Below, piece by piece: positions 26,462 through 37,693 of a stretch of DNA of 60,000 bases. Within the stretch, counting starts at the first letter, position 1, and the number at the start of each line of letters is the position of its first letter. The translations under genes were made by a program, and so were the position numbers. The notes under the pieces are model-generated. The model had not been told where the DNA came from and made no database searches. It was given only the letters and a program-made list of their open reading frames with translations. Origin of the DNA: Liolophura sinensis (Eukaryota > Mollusca > Polyplacophora > Chitonida > Chitonidae); assembly GCF_032854445.1 (NCBI RefSeq), contig NC_088295.1, positions 62,851,249 to 62,911,248 of the forward strand, in the 5' to 3' direction.

Positions 26462-27225
26462 TAAAATCGTATAATTATCCATCTGCAGACCGTACGTAAC
26501 GGATAAACCTATGCTCTATCCATTTCGAATCTTGGCAGAGCGGATGTGTCGCACAGCATGATGAATTGACCGATTGCGAACTGATATAAAACCAAATATA
26601 CGTGTGGAAGGATGAAGGCTTACGTGGGAACTTTCTGTTCGGGCGGCGCCTGGTTCAGGGGAGGGCATGCCCAAGGGTGTAATCGCCACCCTATAAAGGC
26701 GATTTTCTTTGGGATAAAATCAGACTTCCGGTTTATAACAGCTTAAAGTTTCTAATTATATTTAGGCCATATATACGGGGAGGTGATGTATTTATGGAAA
26801 TAAAAATTTTGAAGGCTGGATTTATATGTTTTACATCACATGCAGCTGGCTATAGAATGGAACTTTAAATGCTTCTAATATATCTTCATTAATGTTAAGA
26901 TGTATATTATACATATCATGTTGCACTTCTCATTTCTGGGCGTGTGTCAAGCAGGAAGTATAAACTTGACCCTCTCCCCTCCCCGTTCAAAATTTTATTA
27001 GGAACTGTCAAATCGCAAAAATGAAAACTTTAAAATTTGATTAGTGCAGGTTTTTACATACAAAATTGTACATAGTTTATATATATTTTGACCAGATATC
27101 GACGTTTAAGTCCTGTTGCAAATTAGTTTTCTTTAATTCCATCTCAGTGCAGACAAAAGAAAATCTTCAAAAGATTATGGCCTATGTCCTTCAAAAAGGA
27201 AAAAAAAAAAAAAAAATGATAGCAA

Positions 27226-27310
27226 GGGAATTCAAAAATCTCTTGCCCAAGGCCTGGTTTGAACCTGCTCAGCCTGTGCCACTGCGCTATCAGACTGAAC
27301 TGTACACAGC
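27226..27310 (-). repeat. tRNA-like SINE head (family E), anticodon region deleted
   Basis: On minus: TAGCGCAGTGG (27279-27289, box A) and GGTTCAAACC (27256-27265, box B) are only 13 bases apart, too close for a functional tRNA. The 3' flank matches the copy at 29781. Confidence 0.65.
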
Positions 27311-28500
27311 ACACTTATGTCACATTCATGACAGAAAACGGTCAAGCTATACTATCAGTAGAATATTGCAAAATAAAGTTTGAACTATACCTTTGTACTG
27401 AACATTGTTCTTACAAAAATTAAGTAAGAAGGTTTATACATACGTAAAAGTTGCGTATCATGTGAGCTATCTTTGACATCTAAATTGATGAGATACGTTT
27501 CTGGTATTCTATCTTCACTTTGCAATAGTCTGTATTTATTGTATGATATGCAGCCCGTTTACCGACTTTCATAAGCCTTTAATCTGTATAAAAAAATACA
27601 GCCCCCCCCCCACCCACCCTCTCCAAAAAAAGAAAAATCCTTGCATTCGTAGTCCAGAAACTGCGAGGGCAAAAAATATATTGGCTCAGTATACCATATG
27701 GGCCTACCATAGTTTTGTATTCTATCTAGTACAGTATACATAATTTGATAAATTTTTCATGTTTATAGCATAAACAAAACGTTTGCACTGCAGTTCACTG
27801 TTGCACTGAGTAATACGTAAGACCTAAATTCATATACAATAGCCACTTCAGCTGAACGCCGTTTACATTTTGCCCGAATGCATGGTTTGAATAAATTCCA
27901 CCATGCTTGACATTGTCTGACCTCGAAGACGGTATCGTTTTGCTGTTGCCTGACTGGCGAAATGTCGGGAGCCTTTGAATCTTGAGGATCTCAGCCCTAC
28001 AGCCACTGACCCCTGTCTGTGAATTGGGGGACATTCGAGAAAGCAGTGACCTCAGACGTTACGCAAATATACAGCCTTGGTTTCACCGTGCGAGTGAATT
28101 GGCTGCGCGTGATTATAACGCTCGCGGATACCATTAACTAACATTATCTTAGGTATCCAGTTTATCTGATTTTAATGTCTATACATTCGAAAGGTCTGTA
28201 ATTGGACTGTTTAACGCTTAATTTAGCTTTGTGACAGTCTTGTTCGCGTGAGACGCATCTAAACTGCGGCTTGTACGGGCCACCCAAGATTTATGTATGC
28301 GGGGGACGAGAGAAAAAGAGTATAGGCTATATAGAGGACTTAACATCAAATGTTTAAAGGTGCAGAAGATAAGCACGACTACAACAATATATGTGCCAAA
28401 TCCATACAAATTTCCGGGCCTCCAACTTTACTGCTGTGTATAAATCGCACACAAGTCTTCTTCATCAACTTTTCCCTTCCTTGATTATATATAAGCGCAT

Positions 28501-28974
28501 GTGTTTTTGATTCACTGCAATTTATACTGCAGCTTGCATAATTTGTTTTCCTGGATTATATCATCGTATACATGTATACTAGTTCTTTTTCATTGTTACA
28601 GCGTTGTCTCTTGTGATATCAAGAGAAGCCTCACAAGAATGCCATGGTTACGACACCATACAGACATAACAATCCACCAAACCAGTTACGTGTATTCTAT
28701 TGAGGTAATTGACGACAAACGGTTTCCCAGTACTGGGCCTGTCTCCTTGAGCTGTATGTTTGAAAATGTCAAAATAAAGTCAGTTTTAAAGGCTTATGTA
28801 TATGGTCAGACATTGCATATGGACCCTCAATTTCTCAACAGGAAAGGGCTGATATCATTCGGTAATCGCGGACGCGTTGTCAATATGTTCGTCATCACGT
28901 CACGGAAGGTGGTGATTAAATCGTGTTGTATATCGCGAGATATGAAATATATGTATAAAAGCTGCGGTATTTAA
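28501..28974 (+). CDS. Unidentified open reading frame, 157 codons
   Basis: This is the longest open frame outside tandem repeats. The N-terminal third is hydrophobic and Cys/Tyr-rich (MFLIHCNLYCSLHNLFSWII); the rest is mixed, for example TDITIHQTSYVYSIEVIDDK. No family motif, splice context or homologue is recognised. The first part may be non-coding and the real frame, if any, may start at the internal Met at 28639. Chance is a serious alternative in a 60-kb AT-rich window. Confidence 0.15.
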   Translation: MFLIHCNLYCSLHNLFSWIISSYTCILVLFHCYSVVSCDIKRSLTRMPWLRHHTDITIHQTSYVYSIEVIDDKRFPSTGPVSLSCMFENVKIKSVLKAYVYGQTLHMDPQFLNRKGLISFGNRGRVVNMFVITSRKVVIKSCCISRDMKYMYKSCGI

Positions 28975-29489
28975 TTAACTATTGATTGGCTTTATACAAT
29001 TGCGGCCATTTCCACGAGTCGCAGTGTTCCTCCATGATAAATTTAGATCCCTTCACCTAGAGGTTTTCGTCCCACCATGCCAATATACATGCTCTGTGTA
29101 GACGTAATACTGTCTTCCCTTTCCCTGTTTTTTATGTCGTAAGATTGCGGTAATGATGTGCATAACCTTGAATCTGTTTTTCTTTTTGTTACTGACACAG
29201 TAAAGAAGAGGCTCATTTGCAAGATCTCATTGAGTCATTGCTAAAAGAATATGATCTCTTTTTTTGTCCACTAATCATCTAAGACCTTGCGTGTGTGTGG
29301 ACTGTTTGTTGTAATGAAGACCTATATTTGCTGCGCGTGCAATATTCACCGATATTCAAATCATAAGTATACGTTAAAGGCATTAGAGATTTGTATCGCA
29401 AACATATTGAACATTTCCTTTTATTTGATTGGGCTTTAACGCTGTATCCAACATGTTTCAGTGTTTCACATCAATTTTTGAGGAAGCGG

Positions 29490-29700
29490 AGGAGTACCAA
29501 ATGACAGAGATATATACCCTTGTGGTGGCTGGGGTTAAAAACAACACTTCTTGTGTGAAGCAAACCAGAGTGCTCGGGGCAAAGCTTCAGCATTTGGCAG
29601 TTTACTGATGAAACAGTTTTTCCACGTGTGACATGCAAATTTTTCATGCACATCACACTGGCGAAAGACAGGTAGTTTCCACGACTGCGCAAACGGCAAT
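29490..29700 (-). mobile_element. Family-B SINE-like remnant
   Basis: Shares AGCATTTGGCAGTTTACTGA, CCACGTGTGACATGCAAAT and CACACTGGCGAAAGACAGG with the copy at 33301, in the same orientation. Confidence 0.7.
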
Positions 29701-29780
29701 ACTAACGTAGAGGACGGCTTATATTGTCGCAAATTAAGACTCCGCAAACAATAACAGCTGGAACGGAGGAATCAGTACAC

Positions 29781-29880
29781 GAATTCCCTGCCCAAGGCCG
29801 GGTTTGAACCCGGACCTGGTGTGCCATATATCGATTGAAAGGCAAGCCATGTTAACCGTTTGTCAATACCCCCACACGTT
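29781..29880 (-). repeat. tRNA-like SINE head (family E)
   Basis: On minus: GGTTAACATGGCTTGCC (box-A region), a spacer, then GGTCCGGGTTCAAACCCGGC (box B at 29801-29810) followed by CTTGGGCAGGGAATTC. The CTTGGGCA-GGGAATTC flank also occurs at 27226, which argues for a SINE rather than a tRNA gene. Confidence 0.65.
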
Positions 29881-30025
29881 AGTCTACTGTATCCCAGTAT
29901 GCACTAACTTGAACACATGTATACACGTGGACACACGGGACAATATTATTTCACAAAATTGTCTGATGGAATCATAACGGGTTCTCTGCAGGGACATGCA
30001 AAAGAAACATTATTAGTTCCAGCCA

Positions 30026-30117
30026 AATCCTATGGAGAAAGATCAGTTTGTTGATCACATCTGAACATTTTAATCCTATGGAGAAGGATCTTTTTGTTGA
30101 TCACATCTGAACATTAT
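30026..30117. repeat. 46-bp tandem duplication
   Basis: Two adjacent copies share AATCCTATGGAGAA, GATC and TTGTTGATCACATCTGAACA with a few differences. Confidence 0.9.
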
Positions 30118-30234
30118 ACATAAGATACATGCCTGAAAATGTTATGGTAGTCCAAATTATCGAAGGAAATTCTTTACGGAAGTTAAGGAAAAGACCGTTA
30201 AAATTCGAGACAGGCATCACTAAATAGACCACTT

Positions 30235-30644
30235 AAAACTATACATAAATATGTTTTCATTTATTTTTTTTTTACAATTTTGTGCATAAAATTAAAGGCG
30301 TTCAAACATTTGAATTCTAAGATGGGCTTTATTGACCAATTTGATTTATTACAATCACAGTTTAGGAACTCTGACGTCACAGGAAGTTTGATTCAACTCT
30401 AATCACGACACTGTATGTTGGAATAACTCTTTTACCCATGAGTAAAAGATTACTGAAATAATGTTTCCAAACATCCCTTCTTTCTGTTGATCATCAGGAA
30501 AAAAAGGTGATGTGACGTCAGAGTTCTTAGATACAGTCAGTATGGCTCTTAAACCCCACCATAGTATTCAAATATCTGAATGCCTTTCAACACCCTTCAA
30601 AAAAATCTGAACAAATAAATGAAAGTACTTTTACGCATAGTTTT
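30235..30644. mobile_element. 410-bp long-inverted-repeat element (MITE or foldback)
   Basis: The left arm (30235-30380) and the reverse complement of the right arm (30512-30644) share AAACTAT, TTTCATTTATTT, AAAGGC(G/A)TTCA, ATTTGAAT, GGG(C/G)TTTA and GAACTCTGACGTCAC in the same order. Roughly 130 bp of unmatched sequence lies between the arms. No transposase is present. Confidence 0.85.
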
Positions 30645-31450
30645 CCGTTGTTTGAATGATGAACCTTACTTTATATTCTAGCTTTCTTCTACTTTAAGGT
30701 AACTCAATAAAAAAAGACTCGCTTTCATATACTAAATGCAGTATCTACATTTTTAACCGATCTATCCGTTACAGTTAATGGTCATGTATAGAAGAGGGTA
30801 TAATGTGCTTATATCAGAACATTTCAAATGGAAAAATTTAATTCATAAAGTGCTGATATGCAATGAAGTTGATCGGCTAGGGTGCACTATATGATCCTCG
30901 CGACAAATTAACTCCGGTCACACTCGAAAAGGCTTCTGAATCTAAAGACAAAGTGAGATAACAAAGTACATCCATCCATATAGCTCTGTTCAGTGTGATT
31001 TTGGTCATTTTGTTTTGGTCATATTATGAAAAGGGTTTCCATTTGTACCAGGTTCCACCCAACCTCCCACCCAACCACCCATTCATCCACCCACAATTCA
31101 CACGAGAGTGGCTCGAGTTCCACTTTTGCTCACAGAGTCTCGACACTCTCCAAGTATTTGTATAAGGTTCCGTTCATGTCTGTTTATTTGGAGGCTACTT
31201 TTGTTTGGTTAAAAAGCATTTAGAACTCGTCTCCGGAAGTCTAGAATCTGAGCGTTTGGATCCGGGGTCAAGGTGTCCCACGCACCATCCCCTGTAAATG
31301 GCTGCTGGGATAGTCGTTCCTTTTGCCTTTGTAAAACCAGAGAATCGTCAAAAGTTCTATACCATTCACATTCAGATTTATTATTGCCCATTCATACCAT
31401 TCATACCATTCATGCGATGACGATTTGTAGCCAAACTGATAAAGTAAAAC

Positions 31451-32038
31451 TTATTACAAGAGAACAATGGTTTTAATACAAGAGAACAATGGGTGACTAC
31501 AAGAGAACGGTGGTTTATTATAAGAGAACAATGGGTTACTACAAGGGATCAATGGTTTATTACAAGAGAACAATGGGTTACTACAAGGGAACAATGGTTT
31601 ATTACAAGAGAACAATGGGTTATTACAGAGAACAGTGGTTTATTACAAGAGAACAGTGGTTTATAAGAAAAGAATAACGGTTTATTACAAAAGAGCTACG
31701 GATTATAACAAAAGAACAACGGTTTATTACAAAGGGAACAATGGTTCATTACAAGAGAACAATGGTTTATTTCAAGAGAACAATGGTATATTACAAGAGA
31801 ATAATGATTTATTGCAAGAGAACATTGGTTTATTATAAGGCAACAACGGTTTATAACAAGAGAACAAAGATATATTGTAAGGGAGCTGCTATTTATTTTA
31901 AGAAAACAGTGATTTATTATTAGAGAGCAGCGTTTTATTACAAGAAAACAATGGTTTATTACAAGAGAACAATGGTTCATTACAAGAGAACAACGACTAT
32001 TACAAGGGTACAACGGTTTATTACAAGGGAATAGTGGA
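31451..32038. repeat. 21-bp minisatellite, about 28 copies
   Basis: Diverged 21-bp units close to GAGAACAATGGTTTATTACA fill 588 bp. The period is a multiple of three and the unit lacks stops in several frames, so open frames appear on both strands with a seven-residue repeat (YYKRTMG-like on plus). Those frames are by-products. Confidence 0.93.
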
Positions 32039-32459
32039 GAAAAGTATCCCATTAACTTACACATTTTTTGAACATCCTAGCTAGTTTTGTTGGTGTTCTT
32101 GAAACGGTTCTGCCATGTCCGATTCCATCAGGCGCCAGGTAACACGAGACAGACGGGCTTTGCGAGATTAATTCCTCTGTTATATTTTTTATCTCTTGTA
32201 AAGTGGAACAATGTATAATGTTGGAGGCCATTTGTCTTCGAATAATATGACACATTGTCAGTCCTAAACATAGAGCAAGCTCTGCTCGAGTAAATATGCG
32301 TGTGTCACGTGCACAAGTGGGAAAGTTTGTCAGTTACATGATAAAGGCAGGTGGTTTACTCCCATGCTGGGACTGCAGATTCCTGTGTTCATAAAACTTA
32401 CAGCTGTCGTGTCAGTGAAATATTCTTGAGTAGAATTTTAATCCCTCACGCGATAAGCA

Positions 32460-32460
<1 letters not shown>

Positions 32461-32546
<86 letters not shown>
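32461..32546. repeat. (TA)43 microsatellite
   Basis: Uninterrupted TA dinucleotides over 86 bp. The length is likely polymorphic or approximate in the assembly. Confidence 0.98.
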
Positions 32547-32547
<1 letters not shown>

Positions 32548-33186
32548 CCAACAGCACATAAAGTATTTCAGTCTCAGTTAAATGTTTTTGTTTTATGTAG
32601 GGTCTTTATGGTCTATGTATGGTCTTTATACAAGATAAAACAATAGGCTTGGTATGCCTAATGCGTACAGTGCTGTAGCTCTTATACATAGTTTTATTTT
32701 ATACCGTAGGCCATACACTGAAAAGATGAAGATTAAGACTGCACATGTATACGTTAAATTATGTACAAGGTCATTTAGAGCACTGGAGTAAATACAGCCT
32801 GGAGATATAATCTAAGGCCAACTGGTACACATGATAAAACCCGATTTTCTTAACAACATCCCAAGGGGCAATTAAAGATGGCCAGAGATACAGCTGGTTT
32901 TTAAAAAAAAAACAGGTCTACTCCTATACATATTAAAAAGCAAAGAGACAGCAACTGTACAGTGTCGCATGTTATGTGTGTGTGGTGCAATTTCAGACGA
33001 ATTCTGTCACAGCTTCAAAGAAAAACGTGACGTTTTTTGTTTTGGCACAGTTAATTAAGAGTTGTATGGACGTATAAATATGTAGATATAAAACATGTGA
33101 AGAGACGTATATAGACATGAGGTGTTAGTATTCCCCATTGCACTTTTGGAGAAATAAACATGGTTATATATCAGCTTTATGCTACT

Positions 33187-33299
33187 AGTATTTATTTATC
33201 TGACAGGTGTTTTACGTTCTACTGAAGAATATTTCACTTATACGAAGGCGCCAGCATTATGGTGGGAGGAAATCGGGCGAAGCCAAAGGGAATAATGTT
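33187..33299 (-). mobile_element. Family-A SINE 3' fragment between direct repeats
   Basis: TTTTACGTTCTACTGAAGAA, ATATTTCACTTATACGAAGG and AGCATTATGGTGGGAGGAAA are recognisable. The word TACTAGTATTTATTTATC occurs on both sides (about 33183 and 33301). Confidence 0.85.
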
Positions 33300-33300
33300 A

Positions 33301-33560
33301 CTAGTATTTATTTATCTATTTACTTACTTATTTATTCGATGGTTGTTCAATGTCATACACAAGAATTTTTTTTTTGGCGCCTAGTTTCAGGAGTGGAGGA
33401 AGCCAGAGTCCCCTCTGTAAACCACCAACATTTGGCAAGCTACTGATGAACTTTGCCACATATGACGTACAGATATGCACACCATACTGAACGCAAGGTT
33501 GCGCGAAAGGTCTGGGGAGCGTGATCGACAGCTTATTGGCACCAAGCACTCTCAGGCATT
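33301..33560 (-). mobile_element. SINE-like copy with family-A tail and family-B body
   Basis: It opens like family A (TATTTATTCGATGGTTGTTC, GTCATACACAAGAAT) but continues with a different body: GGAGGAAGCCAGAGT, AAACCACCAACATTTGGCAA, TATGACGTACAGATATGCAC. That body recurs at 29490 and, more diverged, at 42238 and 59455. Confidence 0.7.
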
Positions 33561-35805
33561 AAGAGTGGGGGGTGTCTACAAACTCCGTCTAGTGTGCTTG
33601 TACCCACGAGCCTTAATTACATTCCCCTGTAATGATTTTATTGATTTTTGAGCACATGTGCAACAAATGAATGCTACAATTACGTATCACCTGGCAGATA
33701 ACCGACAGTGACCTTGACTACATCACACCGACGCTGAAGTATACATTTCGGTCAAGGTACGCGTCTGTCGCTCTCACGCTTAATCACGCATATGTTGTCT
33801 GAGATGACAAAAGGTGTGAACGCTCTCCTTTTTGAACCTTTACATATGACCCTAAATGATGGATCGCATTTTTCTTCCTTGATATTTACGGATAATAAAC
33901 TTTGTAATATTACAAAACATAGCTTAAAAGTTCCCATTCCTGACAACCTGGGTGGCGTCATTTAGAAGCTGAATACCGTGCAGATAAATGTTTTATACTG
34001 TAGCGTTTGTTGTATCGGTTACCATGCATTTTGTTGGAAGCATTTTAAACATGATATTTCATTAATAATGGCATTAACACCCAAACCAAATTGTAAATTC
34101 TTCATCAGCTTTGTTTCCGCTTATCCACGTGAAAGACATACTGTATGTGGATGTACAAACATAGCTACGTTTTTGCGATTTACAAAAACTAAAAGGTTGT
34201 ATATTCTCAACCGAACGCACATATTTTTATTCTCTTTGTGCATAAATATAGGTTAAATATACACTGAGATAAAAGCAACTGCATGTCTACGAGTGCAGCA
34301 TCCTAGCCTTGTTGGAGAACTGCATCCGGTGGTTGATACACGTAACGGTATAGACGCCGTTTTCAGTTTCGCTCATGCACGTTTGGAGTTTTGGAAATAT
34401 ATATATTTTTTTAATGAGTCTTCACTTTATCGTAACTGACATGCTCATAATGACTAACTGTTAACATATACATGTTAGATGCGTTTGTATAGACACAGCT
34501 TCATTTATTTGGCGTTAAGCTGAGTAGTGCAATTGGCTCCACGGCGTCTCTCTCGAATCATTTTCGATGGTAAAATGAGGTTCTATTTCTGCCCTAGTGC
34601 GAACCATAATTAAATGATAAATAGGAATGACACCTGCCACTCTGCTGATGTACATGCAATTTCTAATTAGAGTTCGTATGTTGTATAAGTGTCACTTTTA
34701 TAAGGATAAACCCTATACAGTCATGTCCTTACGCAGTAACCATGTGTGAGAAATAAAACATTGGGTCATCACGTTTCTTTTGAAGCTCAAGTATATCATG
34801 TGACCTTGACGAGATTGATATAGTTAAAAAAAGGTATGCAATCTATCCACATGAATTTGAGAATAAAAAAAGCTCTGAGTATATGTACGAAGCTTGCATA
34901 TCCAAGGCGTCAAATTGTTCAACCATTTTATGCCAGTGGTAAATGATACAGGGTTTAAGGCCACATTGGCATTATTTCAGCTCTATCGTGGCAATCCGTT
35001 TTGATTAATATTTATTCGTTTCCTCTCGCGTCAGCCAGAAGCGGCTGTGGCGTGTATATTTTTTATTGGATTATATGAACACAATATCTTCTTAAACCTG
35101 TTGAGTTAATTACGCAAGTTGAAGCTAATCACGCTATTAAAACCTCCCGTGAAAACCAGTCATAATTCGTGGACGTTTATAACTGAGTGTGACCTGCTGT
35201 AATGAAGTTAAAACCGCCTTCTAATTCTTCAGGGATCATATACGGATTTGATATACCCCCTTGTGTGAAGCAGCCCCATGAACTCCCCCATGGGGGCATC
35301 CTTAGGTACCACTAATCTGTGCTTTCCTTCCGGCCTCGCAGGGGATCTGCTCTACATGCCACTTTTCTCCAGCAATTATAGTGCAGATGGGCTTCAAGCA
35401 GGTGCTTTTTACTTCAGACAATTTCACTTTGTATGTTTAGTAAATACTTTAAACTATCGATATCTATTCAACTTGATGAAAACATCTACCATGTCGATGG
35501 GCTAGCTATAAATAAAAAGCTGATATATAATATAATATATAAGCTGATATGCGGATATGTAATGATAAGACTATTTATATACCTTTACAGCCTGTAGAAA
35601 AGAAGACTAAGGAAAAGTATAATTACTTTCAGTCATTTTGTTAATGATTTAAATCACTGAAATGGAATTAAATCGACGTATATAGATATGATTGCGATAA
35701 TTTAAAAAAGTCTACATGCAACAAATATAATGTAATTTTCTCATGCGTGCCGTCATTTATATAACTGTAAAGGTATGGAAAGTTATTCTCTGAACAAACC
35801 TATAA

Positions 35806-35865
35806 GTAAGTAAGTGCTTGGGGTTTAACGTCGTACTTAACAATTTTTCAGTCATATGACGAGAG
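35806..35865 (-). mobile_element. 60-bp 5'-truncated family-C SINE with target-site duplication
   Basis: CAAACCTATAA is exactly repeated at 35795-35805 and 35866-35876. Between them is only the 3' end of family C (GTCATATGACTGAAAAATTG, AAGTACGACGTTAAACCCCA, then the tail). This is a dead-on-arrival copy truncated at insertion. Confidence 0.92.
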
Positions 35866-37369
35866 CAAACCTATAACTACATGTACTTTAACACGGATAA
35901 GTTTATGATATTTATTACGGTTCATGTGCGTATGAGTAGGAAATGCATCCGCAAATACCTTCACTTTCTATTTCCAAACTTTCTTGAACATAATCAAACG
36001 TATGTAAATATATTTCATTGCAACCATATTATATTATTGATGTCATATCAATTTCTTTATGTTCAATATACCATCTATTTAGTAGTACACTCAAAAATTC
36101 AGAGTAGCTCTGAATTACATAATGTGCTTCACAAGAATCTTGTTGATATTGCATAAGAAAAGACAAAATTAAAAAAAGTCTCTAGCTGCCTAATACAGCG
36201 TTACAGATGTACAAAGTTGGTACATATGAAGACAATCATAAGATTTAAAATACCTAGCTTCTTCTTCTATTCAAACCAGTTTTGGGAAAAAAAACAGATA
36301 GCATGTGAATACCATATCCTATATATTACGTTAAATTTTAACATTTACTACAATGAAATGTTTCTATGAGAAGTTTTTATTCTGTATTTTATTCTCTTTA
36401 TTTCATATTTCCTTTTTGGGTAGAGGACTGGTGAGGGGTATTTGTTTTTATGTTAAACATTTGTATATTCATACGTTTTGTTCTTTTTTTTTCGACCTAA
36501 ATTACCTTGTGTCCAGAGATAGTAAATATGTTACATTATATGGTGTAGGAATATGTCTGAGTGAAGAGCGTACGTCAGTCATCATTCCTTTAGCATAATG
36601 ATGAGTGAAAATAATAACTGCAGCACGCATTTAAGTTAAACTTATTATACCTACACCTAATTCCACTTCCAGAAAGTCCATTTACTGAAAAAGAAAACTG
36701 ACAAAACATGATTCAAAGATTAGGATATTTTTCTGCACTCAGTGAAACAAGGTATTTATGGTATAATACAACGCCAAACGCCATAATGAAATTGAACATT
36801 TTACATGCCTGTACACTTTCTCTAAGACACACAAATCTATAACAGAAAACTGCTCAGGTGAAAACAGCGCATCATCATAAGTAAACTTCGTAGCACACAT
36901 ATAATTGTTTAATGCATCCGTAATGAAAAACATTTATTTACCCATCTATCCTAACTTTGTTCTGCTGATGCATTGTGGGCGAGTGAGTCATTGTTTGCAT
37001 AACAAAGGAGAACGGCATTGTCAGTCATTGTTTTTCGCGGCGTATATACAGCAAACCTTTGAAGTGAGCGAACGTGGACCTGGTGGGGATAATGACATTT
37101 TAGTCATCGCCGATTGGTTGACGTGTGTTCTGCGGGAGAAATAACGGCGCGTGTATACTGCTAAATGTCAGACAGGGTTTTCTTTTCTCTTTTGTTTGGT
37201 TGTTTTTTTGGGAGGGGGGTGGGGGATTGGCAATTTTCCTGTTCCTCTTTTCCGCCCAATGATATAGGACTCCTAATAATATGAACTACTTGTTGAAAAG
37301 TAACTGAGGTTCATGTGCAGATGTATGTCGTTTTAAATACAGGATAGATTCATGGTAAGATATATTCTG

Positions 37370-37693
37370 AGTGAGTGAGAGAGTGCTTGGGGTTTAACGT
37401 CGTACTTTACATTTTTTCAGTCATATGACGACGAAGGAATCCTTAGAGTCCATGTGAAGTGCCACCTTGTTGCAAAATGAATTTCCATCGCTCTTTTATC
37501 TAGTGCCGCTTCACTGAGACGCCTTACCAAAGGCAAGTAATCCGCACCCCTCGAGCCATTATACTGATACGGGTCAACCAGTCGTTGCACTATCCCCTTC
37601 ATGCTGAATGCCAATCGAGGAAGTTACAACTTCCTCTTTTAAGGTTTGACTCGACCCAGAATTGACCCTGGATCTACCACTCTCGAAGCGGAC
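37370..37693 (-). mobile_element. Full-length SINE (family C) with perfect 13-bp target-site duplication
   Basis: AAGATATATTCTG occurs exactly at 37357-37369 and 37694-37706. Between them, on the minus strand, is a 324-bp element. It begins GTCCGCTTCGAGAGTGGTAG, with a box-B-like GGGTCGAGTC, and has a central domain (CGACTGGTTGACCCGTATCA). It ends AAGTACGACGTTAAACCCCA before a short repeated tail. The perfect duplication marks a recent insertion. Confidence 0.95.

Larger units (their letters stand above)
24957..30234. other. Intergenic region, no recognised gene
   Basis: The stretch is AT-rich with scattered SINE-like debris (25240-25500, 27226-27310, 29490-29880), a strong hairpin at 26394-26461 and a TATA-like word at 26692-26699. 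The 157-codon open frame at 28501-28974 is the longest outside repeats but matches no family I know. Confidence 0.55.

Noticed and set aside
29781-29880. Functional tRNA gene
   Set aside because: Box B is good, but the arms do not form a standard cloverleaf by eye and the 3' flank is shared with another degenerate copy, which indicates a SINE.
31489-32064. Open frames with YYKRTM-like heptad repeats and a Cys-rich minus frame
   Set aside because: By-products of the 21-bp minisatellite.
32351-32581. Frame with a long Ile-Tyr repeat
   Set aside because: Translation of the (TA)43 microsatellite.
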